Source of the DNA: Sipunculus nudus
Taxonomy: Eukaryota; Annelida; Sipuncula; Golfingiida; Sipunculidae
Assembly: GCA_026874595.1 (NCBI GenBank)
Contig: CM049313.1
Span: 19,793,508-19,857,507 of the forward strand
Direction: 5' to 3'
DNA: 64,000 nt
In this document: positions 41,801 to 56,800 of the stretch, piece after piece
Layout: every line of letters starts with the position of its first letter
Position numbering within the stretch: the stretch's first letter is position 1
Program-made: the position numbers and the translations under genes
The notes under the pieces: generated by a model
The model's input: only the letters and a program-made list of their open reading frames with translations
The model's database searches: none
Told to the model about the DNA's origin: nothing

Positions 41801-44800
41801 TATATTGATGTGTTGCCTGTTTGTCTATACCAGTAGACACAGTGCCTATATTGATGTGATGCCTGTTTGTCTATACCAGTAGACACAGTGCCTATATTGA
41901 TGTGTTGCCTGTTTGTCTATACCAGTAGACACAGTGCCTATATTGATGTGTTGCCTGTTTGTCTATATCAGTAGACACAGTGCCTATATTGATGTGATGC
42001 CTGTTTGCATATACCGGTAGAGACAGTGCCTATACTGATTTGATGCCTGTTTGTATTATACCAGTAGACACAGTGCCTATATTGATGTGTTGCCTGTTTG
42101 TCTATACCAGTAGACACAGTGCCTATATTGATGTGATGCCTGTTTGTCTATACCAGTAGACACAGTGCCTATATTGGTTTGATGCCTGTTTGTCTATACC
42201 AGTAGACACAGTGCCTATATTGATGTGATGCCTGTTTGTCTATACCGGTAGACACAGTGCCTATACTGATTTGATGCCTGTTTGTATTATACCAGTAGAC
42301 ACAGTGCCTATATTGATGTGTTGCCTGTTTGTCTATACCAGTAGACACAGTGCCTATATTGATGTGATGCCTGTTTGTCTATACCAGTAGACACAGTGCC
42401 TATATTGATGTTGCCTGTTTGTCTATACCAGTAGACACAGTGCCTATATTGATGTGTTGCCTGTTTGCCTATACCAGTAGACACAGTGCCTATATTGATG
42501 TGTTGCCTGTTTGCCTATACCAGTAGACACAGTGCCTATATTGATGTGTTGCCTGTTTGCATATACTGGTAGGCACAGTGCCTATATTGGTTTGATGCCT
42601 GTTTGCATATAACAGTAGGCACAGTGCCTACATTGATGGGATATCTCCTTGCCTAAACAAGTAGGCACAGTGCCTTTACTGATGAGACACTCATCTGCCT
42701 TTGTCATTGGACATAGAACCCATACTGATGTGATGCATCTCTCATCCTGGAAAGCAAGTAAATACAGCCCAAAAATCTACTGTGGTTGTCCGGAATGAAT
42801 AGTTTGCCTAGGTCCACTGGCTGTAGAATTATCTTCATCAGATCTGAGGACAGAACAAATGCCAGTGTAATGCACTCGAGTTTTCAAGGTGTATTGGGAA
42901 GGTCTGAGTTGGTGAAGCTAACTTGGCTCTAACCATTGTCCAAAGTCAATCATTAATCTGACAGTCTGTCTTGTAATCCAAAAATGGCAAGATTTTTCCA
43001 TGAAAATTAGACTATAACCTGCCTTAATTTTAAGCCAACATCAGACCTTATTGTGTCTGGAACCATGTCTTAGCCTGTCAGTGTCATTATGTGCCTTCAT
43101 GTTTGCCATGCCTAGTGTCGTGTTAGGACAGGTGTTGTATTACATCAGCATTATACATACACACTGACTTACAAACACAGATAATTTAAGCTGCAATAAC
43201 AATGAATGTTCAGCATCTCATACAGCATTAACCAAAGTCAAGACATCAAACTTTATTTGAAATCCAGAAATCTGAAAACCTCTCCTATTATCTCCATACA
43301 GATATCTGTTCACTTTTAGTACTTGTGGACTCCTGAGGCAGCAGGTGTCCATCATATATTTTGCTCTGTCCATGCCAGTACCACTGCCTGAGTACATTGG
43401 CTAGTGAAAAGTTTTGGAATAAGTGGGTGGGACCTATTGCAATGAAGTGCATCATGCAGCCAATCAAATATGTTCTTAACAGGAATTTGTCCAAAACACT
43501 GGGATGTGTGAAATTACCCAGCTATGGACTAGCTTACTGCTGTCTCAGGATTGTACATCCTGGAGCCATCAAAAAAAGCTTTTCTTGGCCTATATTCTCA
43601 CCACATAGCCAATTGCAATATGCTGATGTTCATACAAATCTTCAATGCAACATTTATTTCTTAATAACAAAATTCACCACCTCATCATTTAAACTTAATG
43701 CATAATGCCAGCTGATCAGTAAGCAATTGGCCAAACATGTCACACTGCCCTCTGCTGGTTTAAAACTCCAATACAGACATCCCTCTATAACAGACAAAAA
43801 AATAAGGTTCCACCAGTATCTGTAACTGAAAGGTACTGTAGATCAACAAAACATATATGAAATAATGAAAGACTGAACTAAACATTTATTTAATAAAGTC
43901 AGGTATATTTGAAACAATTAACCTCCACCAAAGGTAACATGAGATGAGAATGTGATGTTTCATGTGCACAAACATTGTGTCTACATGGTGATGTTAATGT
44001 TCACTACTTACTAAGCTACGCATAAGCACACTCATGCAAATGAAAAGACAAACAAGTAATAAAAATATCTGCTGAGTCATCTCTCATACAAATGGGAACA
44101 TGCCAGGTTGACTCGAGTAAATTACCTCTGCATCTGAATTCCACTGTTCCAGGTCACCAGAGGGCAGCAGTTGGCAAAAATAGGTACGCAAAATATACAG
44201 CTGCACCGACAAAGATAACTATATATTATACATCATCAAAACGGGGATCATCCAGCTTTGCAATTAATGAAAGCATCACAAAAAATATCTGTAACTCTAT
44301 CTATCTGTTATCTCATCTACAAACATCAAAATGAATTTCTGAAATTACATTTGTCCATCACTTTGCAGTGTTTCTAATTCTTTACCAGACTCAGTTCCAG
44401 TCAAGTATCAGTATAGAGTGACACCTGGTGGTCAATTTTGTCACTACATTTCAGAGGATGAATGTCCCCTCTGTTGGCTGCTGACATATGTCCCACCCTC
44501 ATTTCTGTCAATGGGTACTTTTAAATGAGCAAACAAATAGAAAATCATTTTTATGAGTAAACAAACAAGTGGAAGTTCACTGTTTGTCTTTTCATAAGCA
44601 TGAGTACATTGATGATGAAGCTATGATTGAGGCTTTTTTATGACATGTACAGTGACAGTGATTGCATGCTCACAGTGTCAAAAGTTGTTATAAAGATAAC
44701 TCATTGTAAACAAAATCTTCAGTCTTCCAGCCCAGCACATATACAAGGTAAGTACCAAGGGTTTATAAAACCACAGTTAAAAATAACTTTTTTAAAGATT

Positions 44801-47800
44801 TTAAGAACTCATATATAATAAAGGATTTAATATTTAACTTTAATATTTTAATATTATATTTAGTGTACAATTTTACCAGAGCACTTGATACTTTTTGCAA
44901 TAATTGCTTGTCATTAACTTTTAGCATTAGTGAAATATATCTTTTCAGGTTTGTTGATCTGATTTGTTGTACTTCTATTAAAAAAAAATCTTTAGATACT
45001 ATCCAAACTTCATGCAAAGGTTGATTTATCTTTTATACATAATTTTATTTAATGCTGTGCAAAACATGACATATTCTTATGTAAGAAATCACAAAATAAC
45101 CTCATAAAAAATAAACATTGTGCTGAGTAGCATGCTGCAACAAGGTCATGCTGAACAGTCTTTAAATGAATTTAACAGAGAAAAAGTAGTCTACGTGAAA
45201 CAAAAACCACAAAAACACAGCTGTGCATCCAAATTAGATATATACAAAAGCATTATGTGTGTGATTTCCTTGGACTTGACAAGCTGAGGTCTATAATAGA
45301 AGTGTAACAAGGAATAACACTGGAATCAGAGGCCATGCTCCAAGGCTGGAGTTTTATTTATTTGATGGACAGATGGAACTTTTAAAACATTACAAAACAT
45401 TCACAAAATGATGGAACTTGTTCAGGGTTATAGCTAGACATATTTGAGTGCCGGCTAAATTTAAGGACATTGTCACATTGGCCAAGCAGAGTTGGTCCAC
45501 TCTCAGAGGGGATTCAGGGGAATTCCTCATTTCATCAGGCATTAATTATGTAAGGTATTTACACTAAGTCCACACACTCAGCTTAGGAATATTGTAAGCT
45601 TTATTTTTGCATTGTTCTATGTGTAATAACTATTTTTTAATGATTATTCTGGCTCTCAAATCATATTTGTAACCATACTTAGGAGGTACAAATTTAATGC
45701 AGTTTTGGGCGATAAATAACCAAAGTTTCACTGCAGGTACCTGTTTTCACCAATATTTTGTGACGGTCAGTTGGTTGCACATGTTAGCTTTGTGCCAGCC
45801 AGTAGAAGCCCATCCCAGCTATCCCTCACCGGCGCCAACCAGTGTGGCTATAACCCTGAACTCATTCCATACTTTTTTGTCTCACAAAAAACATGTTACA
45901 GTATTTTCCTTTATTATGGCCTCAGCTTTACTTATTCTGATTATACAATATACTGGTGCAATTGAACGTGCCTAACTCTGATGGTGTTTCAGTGCCTTTT
46001 TGCTTGTAGACATACATTTGCTTGATAATGCTTTGTTTGCTTGAAGGTCACATTTACCATTACAATGGAATCAGATTAATCAGGAGTGCTTATATAACTT
46101 TAACTTTAACATATTTTATCAAGTCAGAATAGGAGTTATTGTGACAGGGAAATCCAGGGTAATCAAATTTCTATAGCCATACAATATAATAAACCAAAGG
46201 CATAATTAAAATGCAAAAGAAAGTCACTGACAGATGATTAGAACATTTCACATTAAGTTACTGTCTTGACTGGAAGTAGCACATAAACCATTGACAACAA
46301 CATCAGATTAACCGAAGCAATTCATAACAAACAATATATAAAATACTTGACAATTTGTCATGCAGTTACCATTGGAATTCATTTATCTTAAATAATCTTA
46401 TCTTAAATATATGGCTATGACAATAGATACACCATTGTTGCCTTACACATAAACAAGTCTCTCAGTCCAACCTGATATTGTTAAGTGTTTTCTGAATTAA
46501 TTTAATGTTTTTCAACAGACATAACAAATTTGGAATCAATACAAACAATATAACACAAAGTTATTTGTAAATATTCTTGATATATGGCTGTTGAAAATTT
46601 GACAAGAATTCCTGATGGTTTTAAGTGTGTTATAAAGTTTTGACCTAAATGTAGTGCAAGATAACTTGTAAAATATGGACTATTCAGTTGGGTGTTACAC
46701 AGTGATACTATCTTATTCCATTCCATTTAAGAGGTGTATGAGGTAAATAAATTGTTGTACATTGTTTTCTACTTTTATTTATTTGGCTTTCCAAGGAACA
46801 ATATAAGTCACTCTGTTTGGCATATATCATGTTTTACAATAATTTATGCATGTTTGAAGCATGCACACACTATTATGCTGATTAATGAACCATAATTCCA
46901 AGTGTTATAACTAATCCATTTTCGCAGATGCATTGTACCCTCTAGTTCAACTTAGTAAACGGGGTATCTTATTCACAATGTTCTCATATTTGCGATTATT
47001 TCCCATTTGCAAATTTTTGCGAAATAAATAATGCTGTGAACAATACAGTACTACAGTATATTGGTACCATGACTGTTTTGGATCAGAGGTAAAAATAAAG
47101 CTGACCATACATGGGAGAGAACTTTGCTTAAAAGGGCCTATTCAGATATCTCACATCTATTAAATTTAATTTCTATGACCTATAAAATAAGCCAAAAAGT
47201 GCTAATCCAGCTTTGCACTGACTCTACATCCATATCATATTTATCACACTTCACATTTTATATCAACATGTTTACGATGTGGGGGCTGACAAAATTTCCA
47301 CCTGACGTTACCAAATCACGGGTCAAATCAGACGGACCAAAATTTTGCAATGGCAAAAGGTTCTTCATATATATTCACCATCAACAACCATTGACCTTTC
47401 AACTTCTGCACATGTTCAGTCAACCATCTCCCTTTACAAGCTTTTCTGGTCTGTCAACATTTACACATGTACCATGTTTAATGACACCTTGCAGATGAAA
47501 AAAAGCTCAGGGGCATTACAGGAACCTGTCTTAGCAGGAATTACCTACAGTTAATAAATATTTATGCAGAATAATTATATAAGCCAGAAAAATCACACAA
47601 GTTCTGCAAATAAGACATGTGAATAGCTGGCTTTAATATGCAGACAGAATGACTCTGACATTGTATGGACAGTTACATATTAACAGAGACAGATATGCTA
47701 ATAACAGTAGAATACACCATTTGGAGTGGCCTTGAGCACCTTATTGACAATTTAACATTGAATGGACACAGTCAAGATAATAATATATTTAGAGAGAGGA

Positions 47801-50800
47801 CCTATATATGACAGTCATAGATTAATTCATCTTGAGCTAACTCCTGGCTGAAAAATGTCAAAACAGTATGCCCAACAGCTCTTTCATTACAGAAAAAAAT
47901 CAGGGTTTTAGGATAAGTACATACATCTGTTGTGCAAATGTCACAAACAGCTTTATAATTGTGCAATAAATTAGTCGCTCAAGTTATATGGGTAATTAAT
48001 GAGTTATGCACACAATTTTCAGTATCAAGGTCAAGAAAAAGATACAATTGCTAAACAATGAGCAGTTTAAAACCATGGTACACAAGCCATACCTGATCTG
48101 TCTCGTCCATCTTGAATGTCATCTTGCCGAGGCTGTCGCCCACTTTACTAAACAGACGCAGAACTCCTGCCCCACTTAGTGCAGAGGTGCTGGTGGATTT
48201 GGGCAATTCACCCTCTGTCTGTAGGAAGTCGCGGAAGTCTGGATCATATCGTAAATCAGGGTGTTTTGCAGTTCTATTCAGGTACCTGGGAATGACATAG
48301 TTGATGACAGAATCACAGAAATGAGGTGGATGTACACTCACACCAGACATGCTGAATATGACATCTAAGCAAGCATACTTTAACCAGCTTTTATTTTTTT
48401 CTGCATGATAGTGATGAGGAGTCCCTTGTAACATCTGGTTTCATAGAAGAAGATTAGAAATCTTTTAAATCTTGTACATTTTTATTTTATTTTGAAGAAA
48501 ACAATTTTGATTTTGCTGAATATCAGTTATATCAGTTTTCCTTTTTTATAAACAGTTTACTGTTTCCCTACAACAGGATAGGGAACCAATTTCTCTTAAT
48601 TTAATGACTTCCAAAATTATGTATGTAAGTATATCATATATTCCATAAAATATGAATAAAACCTGACAGAGTATAAAATTTATGTGCCTAGCAGCAGTTG
48701 TTTTCATAATGGGTGATATTGAATTTAAGAAATACATAAAAAATGTATCATTGCCTAATATGAGATGTCACAGAAGTTAAAACTTAAATGATTATTCATC
48801 TGCTTTGATGGGATATCTTATTCATAATGGTTCTTCTTCGTGATTAATTCATTGAAAACTCCATGAATATGAATTCAACCACAGTATGTTAACAGTGGTA
48901 CCTCTCAAGTGCAGCTCTTCTCTTTTCTACGAAGTCTGCCGACCCTGATTCTTCCTTTGACATCTTAATTTTGGTCATACCTACAACACAATACAAACAC
49001 TGTGTCAAATCACAGTCAAAGTGCTCAACTCTGCAAAATTATCACATGTTTGAGTAAGGTAAACAACACAGAAAAAAATCAGCAGCCTTGTAGTTTCTGC
49101 TTCAAATATTTTCTTTTCTTTTTTTTCAGCGAAAAATTGTGTTTTCTACTTTATTTGGAAAGAGGACAAGTGAAGTTGCTGTCAATGTGTAATGAAGCTC
49201 TGGTAATGATAACTTGATATTTGATGTTAATTAACAGAATTATTTAAATGGTTATTATTAATAAGTCACAAGGAATAAATCCTGGAGTGGAAAATCCACA
49301 CAAATCAGGTTAAATAAGTTGGAAGATTCAATACTTAAAAGTTCACAAGCTTTACTCTATCTCTGAAGGTTGTAAACCTAGAAAGGAGAACAAGTGAAAA
49401 TTATTCCATGCACTTTAATGATTGACTAATTTGTTCATTACACATAAATATGCAGAGATATAAGAGCCCAAGTGTGATTGTTAATGGAATTATAAATATT
49501 TCTGTAATACCATCAATTAACAGCAAACATCAAAGATGGCAAAATAAGGCTGAATAAATGTCAACTGCTCACTGGCTTAAGATGAAACCTAACATAGAAC
49601 TAAGCAAACAGACCCTTAAAATCACCACTAACACTTGTTTAAAAGCAAATTGTTCTATCAAACAGTGGGTTCTTGCAAAAAGGATTTTACTGGACCCTAC
49701 ATTTTGTATAAAATTCTTGCTTTCAGTAATATCTTTAAGGCAGTTATGCATTATATGACTGTGTTCGTGTTTGACTATTATATAATGTCTAACTTCCCAA
49801 AGCAGCACTCACATGAGAATTATCTGGATGCTTGATCATTATTTTACTGCGCAGAAAATGAAATACCTGCACTTTTCACATGAAAATGTAATCTGGATCA
49901 GACCTTAAAAAATAATTATGTACCAAAAACTGAATTTTGCCAGACCTCGATGACAACTAAATACACATTCAGGTGGTCCTACACTTATTTCAAGCCCTGC
50001 ATATTCACAGTGAGTTTATCAAGTACCTAAAACACTCTTCTCTGGTGGAGGGGGGACAAATTTTCCCATTGCCTGGTGCTTGACCATTAACTTCTCGTGC
50101 AGGCCTAGGAAGTCACTGAATCTGCGGTAAACACCAACCTCGGACTTGCGGAACTGTGGAATGGTTGTCTGAAAGAAATAAAAATACCATAACATTAGAT
50201 CCCATATGTAACATTTATTCCAAACTGCAAAGTAATTCACATAAATTTAAAACATAAATTAATCACTCATAACTTCTAAATCTATCCTGCATTGTAATAA
50301 GGCACTGATCAACAAATAAGCCTCTCTCTGCAAAGTGACAGTAAAATAGAGATCATCAATGGTTTGGGAACACACCAGACAAGGCTTGTAAGTTTTGTTC
50401 ATTGTCTGGCTCCATCCTTTTATGCTGCATTGGTTAGATGCAATAGCACACCTCTCAATTATACAAGTTAATTACTTTTCATTGTGAATGGATAATGAAA
50501 CAGGAAATGAGCTGTAAACTATAATTTTTCACAATGTTTGGAGCATAAATTCCTTGGACGTTGAAATGCTCATCATTACTAGGGTTGGCATAAAAACATA
50601 TCAAGTAGCCTAACACAGAAACATTTATACAATCTTCAGTATAGCATGTCAATTTTGTAGGTAATTTTCAAATCAAGGTTTCCCTGTCAAACTCATATAA
50701 GAACTGTTAGATTTTAAAATTTGTTTCTTTAGACAATTACCTAAAAATATTATGTATGTAAAATAACTTTCTCATTGACTGAGGCCCTCCACCGTGATCT

Positions 50801-53800
50801 CATGACCTTGACCCTTACCTTTGTGTTGACCTTATAGGCCATGTAGGCATTCATACCATCTCCCATTTTCTTGGGCTGAGTGACACTGATCTCGATGCTG
50901 TATGTGTCGCCACTTTCTTCTTCTTCAATCTGTATCACATCAAAACAAAAGCTACTTCTCAAGGTTTATTTTACTGACTTTCTGATTTGGCTAAATGCAG
51001 GAAATAAGGGAATCATATGATATAAAATATGAGGCTATGATTGAATAAATGGCATCAAAGCCTGAAAGTTGTAAATCAGCCGCTCTATGTTTACTCTTGT
51101 ACATCAGCTTCAATGGTCTGAAATATGTGATAATCAACTTCATGATGGGTTTAATGATGAACCTGAACCTCTACTGATTGCAAGAAATTTCAATATACTT
51201 CATATATATATATATTAGCCACAGTGCTTTAGTTACATATCAACCAGTGGATTGCCAATTACTTGTTTCTACTAAAGATTAGTAGTTTTCTTTTATAATC
51301 AATTAAATTGGTTGTACTGTTGCATAATTGATAACAAATGATCAAGTACATGCAAAGAAGTCATATTAACCAGAATTAAAAGATTATTCTAATCAAGTCA
51401 GAGAAATAAGAAAGATGGGACACTGAGTGGTAAACAGCATTAAAACTGAAGCTTGTGCCACAAAGAAGTGTCAACAACCTGGCCATGACCTTGACCTTTC
51501 AGCATGATGTACAAGTCAGACTGAATTAGCTTAATCAATATTTTATGTATGAGGCAAAAAAAAATAAAAGGTATGGTTCTCAGGCACCGCCCACGTAAAT
51601 TTAAACCTCTGCATCAAATATTTTTATTCTGATTTTCATCTTTCAAGAAGATAAAACAACACAATTTTGATAAGATTTCCTTTCTTATATAGCACTTTTA
51701 TGTGTTTAGGAAATAAAATGATATTTTTGCTTTTCCCTGATGAAAAATAAAATAATGCCCATCCTGCACTGATTTCTGTAAAAAAAAAGTGCCTGAGAAC
51801 CAGTTTTTTTTTACCAAAAGCAAATTTCGCTATGTATATATAGAAGGTACATATATGGTCAATTAATAATCATCATCAGTTTTTTTCTTTCAAACATGGA
51901 ACATGATTTTACAACCAAACCCCACCACTAATATCCACCTTTTGGTAAGTATGAACTAGTTTTCTAATCACTAAAACGGCATACATCTGCACCTCAGGAT
52001 ATACTGTTTTGATCATCATTTCCACTTGACTACTACTCAGTCCCCTTAAAGGTATCTTGGATTATTTAGGTCTTGCACTGATTGGACACATGCAGGTTTT
52101 ATTGTCATTAAACCTGTGCATGTACAAACAACATTTTTTTGTAATAGACAAAAAAAATTAAAAGGTCCTGCAAGAATTATGAGAAATTTACACTACTGTT
52201 TTTCTGACATCTGCATGTTTCACTGGCGTGTCAGTGAATGTTTATCTTATTCTAAAGATTTAACTGTATCTTCCAGGGATTGCTTGATGACTACATTTGC
52301 ATTTGATAATATTCCATCACATTTGCGTTAGATAATATTCCATCACATTTGCATTAGATACTATTCCATCACATTTGCATTAGATAATATTCCATCACAT
52401 TTGCATTTGATAATATTCCATCATATCTGCATTTGATAATATTCCATCACATTTGCATTTGATAATATTCCATCACATCTGCATTTGATAATATTCCATC
52501 TCATTTGCATTTGATAATTTTCTATCACATTTGCATTTTGAATTATTTAAGCATTTAAATTTAAATGAGCCAAAACAGATTTAAATTTGAACACAACCAT
52601 GCTATATGTATGTGCATGAACCTACCTCCTCAGGTGTCTTGGAGGCCTGTACTTCATCTGTGGTGGTGGTCTTGGTCGGGCTGGTCAGTGTATCAGACTG
52701 GGTCACTCCCATCAGCGGAGGCTCATCTGATTGAGGGGCCGACTTTGAGTTGTCTGTCGGACTGTCCAGAGGAACCTCTTCATCAGCATCTATAAATAAT
52801 CCAAACATTCTATTTTTAACCACAATAAGGTTATTCAGCCACTTGCACAGTAATTTGTTTTAGTGTTATAACTGCTACAAGAAGAAATACCCCCTCCTGT
52901 GCAAGTTATTTAGCTTAGGTCAAAAAGTTGAACTGCAGACATTATATTCAGTGAAAATTTTGTGAAATTGACTATTATATTTAGGTTTGACAGCCAGCAC
53001 ATGAAACCATGAAATATGTTAAATTAATGTACTTTATAACTTTTCCAGCATGGTCTGCTGTTATCACAACATCTGCCATACTTACCACTGCATTCTATAA
53101 TCCAATCTGTAAAATGCACCTCCATTTTCTCTATTTAGTAATTTACTCACTAAGACTAGTAATCTGATCTGTCTGAACAGCTGAATTTTTCTCCTCAGGT
53201 TTCACTTCAGCAAGGTCTGTAGATCACTAATTTCCGCCAAAGGTTAAACATTCAATTTTATAAAAAAGATCAGCAATACAACATCTATGAGGCCTGATTT
53301 ATGGTTAGAACCAGTTCAGCACTAATGAAAAGTGTGTTATAACACATTGCTGAAGGTCTGGCTGACACAATTTTGGAGTAATTCATAACCATAGATGTAA
53401 AAGACATTCATGGTAATTGTGCTTAGACATAGACTAAACCAGCTGGGTGCTATGTAATCTTACCACACACCACCTTTTCATAAACATATTGGACAATGGC
53501 CTGTTCTGTGTTCTGTGTAAAGTTACTGAATGTTATTACAACCCCTGCTTAATAGTCAAAGCATCACGGATAAATCAATACCCATGCGATGTTGAAATAT
53601 TAGTACTTGCATTGACTAAACAGTGCACTTGCATTGACTGAATAGTGTACCAATGGATTATTACCACACATTACAATTATACACCATCATACTTTGAAGC
53701 CTAATTCAGTCCCATAACTTATGATTCATTTCCCTGTATACAGTCATTGCATAACTGCTAGTACTTGGTATAATGCTCCAAAGCCCAGGCCCCTGAAGTG

Positions 53801-56800
53801 CTTACAAGTGCAACGGCAAGTACAAGCTTTCTGTCAGTTTTCAAAACCTGGGTCAAGATTGGGAAGAAGTCATTAAACCAGTTCATGGACCAAAATATTG
53901 ATTTATAAATCAGGTTAATACTCCACAGACATATCATCAGTCTGAAAAATATTTAAAGTTTTCACAAAGAAGTGAAAGAACCTTACTGCCCAGGAAATTG
54001 TATCTTTTAAACTGTTCTTTAGTTTCTGAGATCTGACTGTAAGGACTTCTGACATTGTTTTTCTATCTGTGTATGTTCTTACCTGCAAACAAATCTTCCA
54101 CAACTTCCTTCTTCTTGTCATCATTCTTTTCAATCACAGCAGGCTGGAAATAAAACAATATATAAAGTTAAAGTTACCTGTCACCTGAAAAGCATATTTT
54201 CTGGCAAATCTCTGGCAGTTCCTTCAAGAAATAACAGCTGCAAAAGGAGACCAAACAAATCTTTATTTCTGTGCATTTTTACCATTTTCTTTTTTTCTGT
54301 CTGGTTCTTTGCATGGTCTGAATTTATTTTTTAGCCCCCTTTACATGGTTGCTTTTAAGTGTTTTGTACATGTGACAGTTCCAATGTACAGGTCCTGGTA
54401 CTCAGAATGAACCTGGGTACATGTGCAGATAATTTTATTCCTATTTGAAGACATCTGAACTAATGATAATTTCATACATTTCATTTAGATAGATGATAAT
54501 AAGTTTAAATTAGAATGGCACAATATAATATAAAAAAGAGCACTGCAAACATGTATAGTAGGTGTATCGAGTGACCTCTGACTTCTTTAAATATGCATGA
54601 ATTTTGATGAAAAGGTAATTCAGGTGAGTAACTCTATTGGTAAATATGTATAATGAGTTTCATGAAAATCCATAGGAATTTTGGAAGTCACTAAGGTGCC
54701 TCCAAAGAGTATTGACCTCTGACCTCATTAAATATATATTTATTTTGCTGGAAATGGAACTTAGGTGAGATATTTTATTGATTAACATTTCTGATGAGTT
54801 TTATCAAAATCCTTCATATTCTTCAAAAGTTATGGCGGCAATACCACAAAGTGGCCTAGTTACCTGTGACTTTATTAAATATTATTACTGTTTACTTGTG
54901 ATTGTATTGTAAAGAATCAAGTCAATAACTGTGCATAAAAGTGAATATAGATAAACAGTGCCATCAATTCTCCATGTCAGAGCTTCATATTAGACCCCTA
55001 TGGCAAAATCAAACTTGCAAGGCTTCTTTGACCCATTTTACTTAAATGTGGATTGCTGTCCTTTGCATCACTGATAACTAGATAAGGTGCACTGACATAG
55101 TATCTGCATTGTATTACTATTGCAGAAGAATTCCTTCACACCAGACAATGAACTCCCTGGTATCTACATCTGGACATCTACTTTCAATTAAAATTGCACA
55201 AGTCTACCTTTAGCCTGGCCATAAATATATTAATTTATATTAACAAATCATAAAGCATAGAATCATTTTTACAACTGCATAGATTCATATTCAGTTTCAA
55301 ATTGTCATTATATTGCCCATAAAACCCGGGTTTTCCCAGAAAAACCCACTGGACTGGGCTTTACGCTTAAAACCAAGGTTTTGCCCAACCCGGGTAGACC
55401 AGAGTGCAACCAGCCCAGCTAGTCTAATCACTTTCAAAGGCTGCATGGATGCATGCTTGGTAACTACAGCTGTCTGGGATAGGTAACTACCCTGATAAAT
55501 GTGACAGCTATGTACAATAGTACCTGCCTTGGGGGGACCCCAGCATAAGTGGACACCTCCAATGTAGGGACACAAGCCCACTGTCTGGACCCATTTCCCA
55601 TTGAAATTAACCTGTCTTGTGCAGACACCTGCTACACATGGACAGGGACAGTCATGTTTGGTACAAAATCCTGTCTTGGCCAGACAACTGAGCCTGGTAT
55701 ATAGGCAAGGCCAGTTGCATGGTGAATGTGTACCAGCCAAGCAGCTCTTCTTCCATACAGAATGACCACCTGATGCGAGGTCCAGTCACGGCAATGTAGG
55801 TCTGACAGAATCATCACCAAATCTGAGCCATTTGGTCATAATTTCAATGTAGAGATAAAATTGTTTTTATTCCAATATTGAGTCAATGGATTTGAGTCTC
55901 TTTCAGAGAACATCTGCCATTTTGAGACCAACGCTCTTGACAGGCATTAAATAAGTGCCTAAGTTTGGCCCAACCTGAGGAGGTCTAACTTATTTATTTA
56001 TCAAGAAATCATATATATAATTAAGAAATATTGTTAATATATTTTATTTAATAAGAAATTGTTTTAAAAATTTTAGTAACTATTCCTATGAACTAATACA
56101 TAATACATGGTTAATTAAATTTTGTATTTATAAATGAACAGGCTCTTTAAAGGCTGTTTAAATTAAGTTGTCAAAGGATCTGCTTTCTTGTATTAAATGT
56201 CCATAAAATGATATAAATATTTTTATCATTATTATTGGGATATAAACACTTTTATTATATATATACTGGTATGTGATTCATTTTTATTTGTTAAATGTAT
56301 TTCCATACAGTAATCATTATCCCAACCTACATCTGTCCCTACCTCTTCTAAAGGGACACTTTCATGTGGGGACACTTGGGCTTTTTCAACAGGGGTCCCC
56401 TCCAAGTTGGAGGCTCCAACAGGTACTGCTGTTCATGTACTTGACCTGAGCCTAATGTCCATTTCCAGTGTCATAGACATGTATACATATACCTGGAGTA
56501 CAATACACCAGATACAGATAATTTAGTTAGAGGTCGGGGTACTTTCTACTAACGACAGCCAGTTACAGGTACTTAGGATTATGTACCTAGGTACAGGAAC
56601 CGGTCCAGAACCCTGCTGCTATTAAAACAATTTACAATTACACTGCCTTCATTACACAGCTAAACTATTTGGTTAAATATGCTAGGCTGTTATTTTGTTA
56701 ATAAATAATGTATCTATTGGCATTGGAACCTGGAGATTGCACGAGTCATATGGGCCATCTTAGCCTTCTTAGGTCCACACTGAACCAAGGATTATTTTTT

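Noticed and set aside
40950-42690. Regular repeats resembling a CRISPR array
   Set aside because: There are no unique spacers: the entire 46-bp period is repeated, in an animal gene intron. It is a minisatellite.
47124-47498. 124-codon plus-strand ORF
   Set aside because: No recognisable motif and AT-rich codon content like the intron around it; expected length by chance in 64 kb.
55297-55740. 147-codon cysteine-rich minus-strand ORF
   Set aside because: Cysteine spacing fits no domain I know, it lies in a degenerate dispersed repeat within intron 1, and the flanks give no splice sites that would join it to SNX2.
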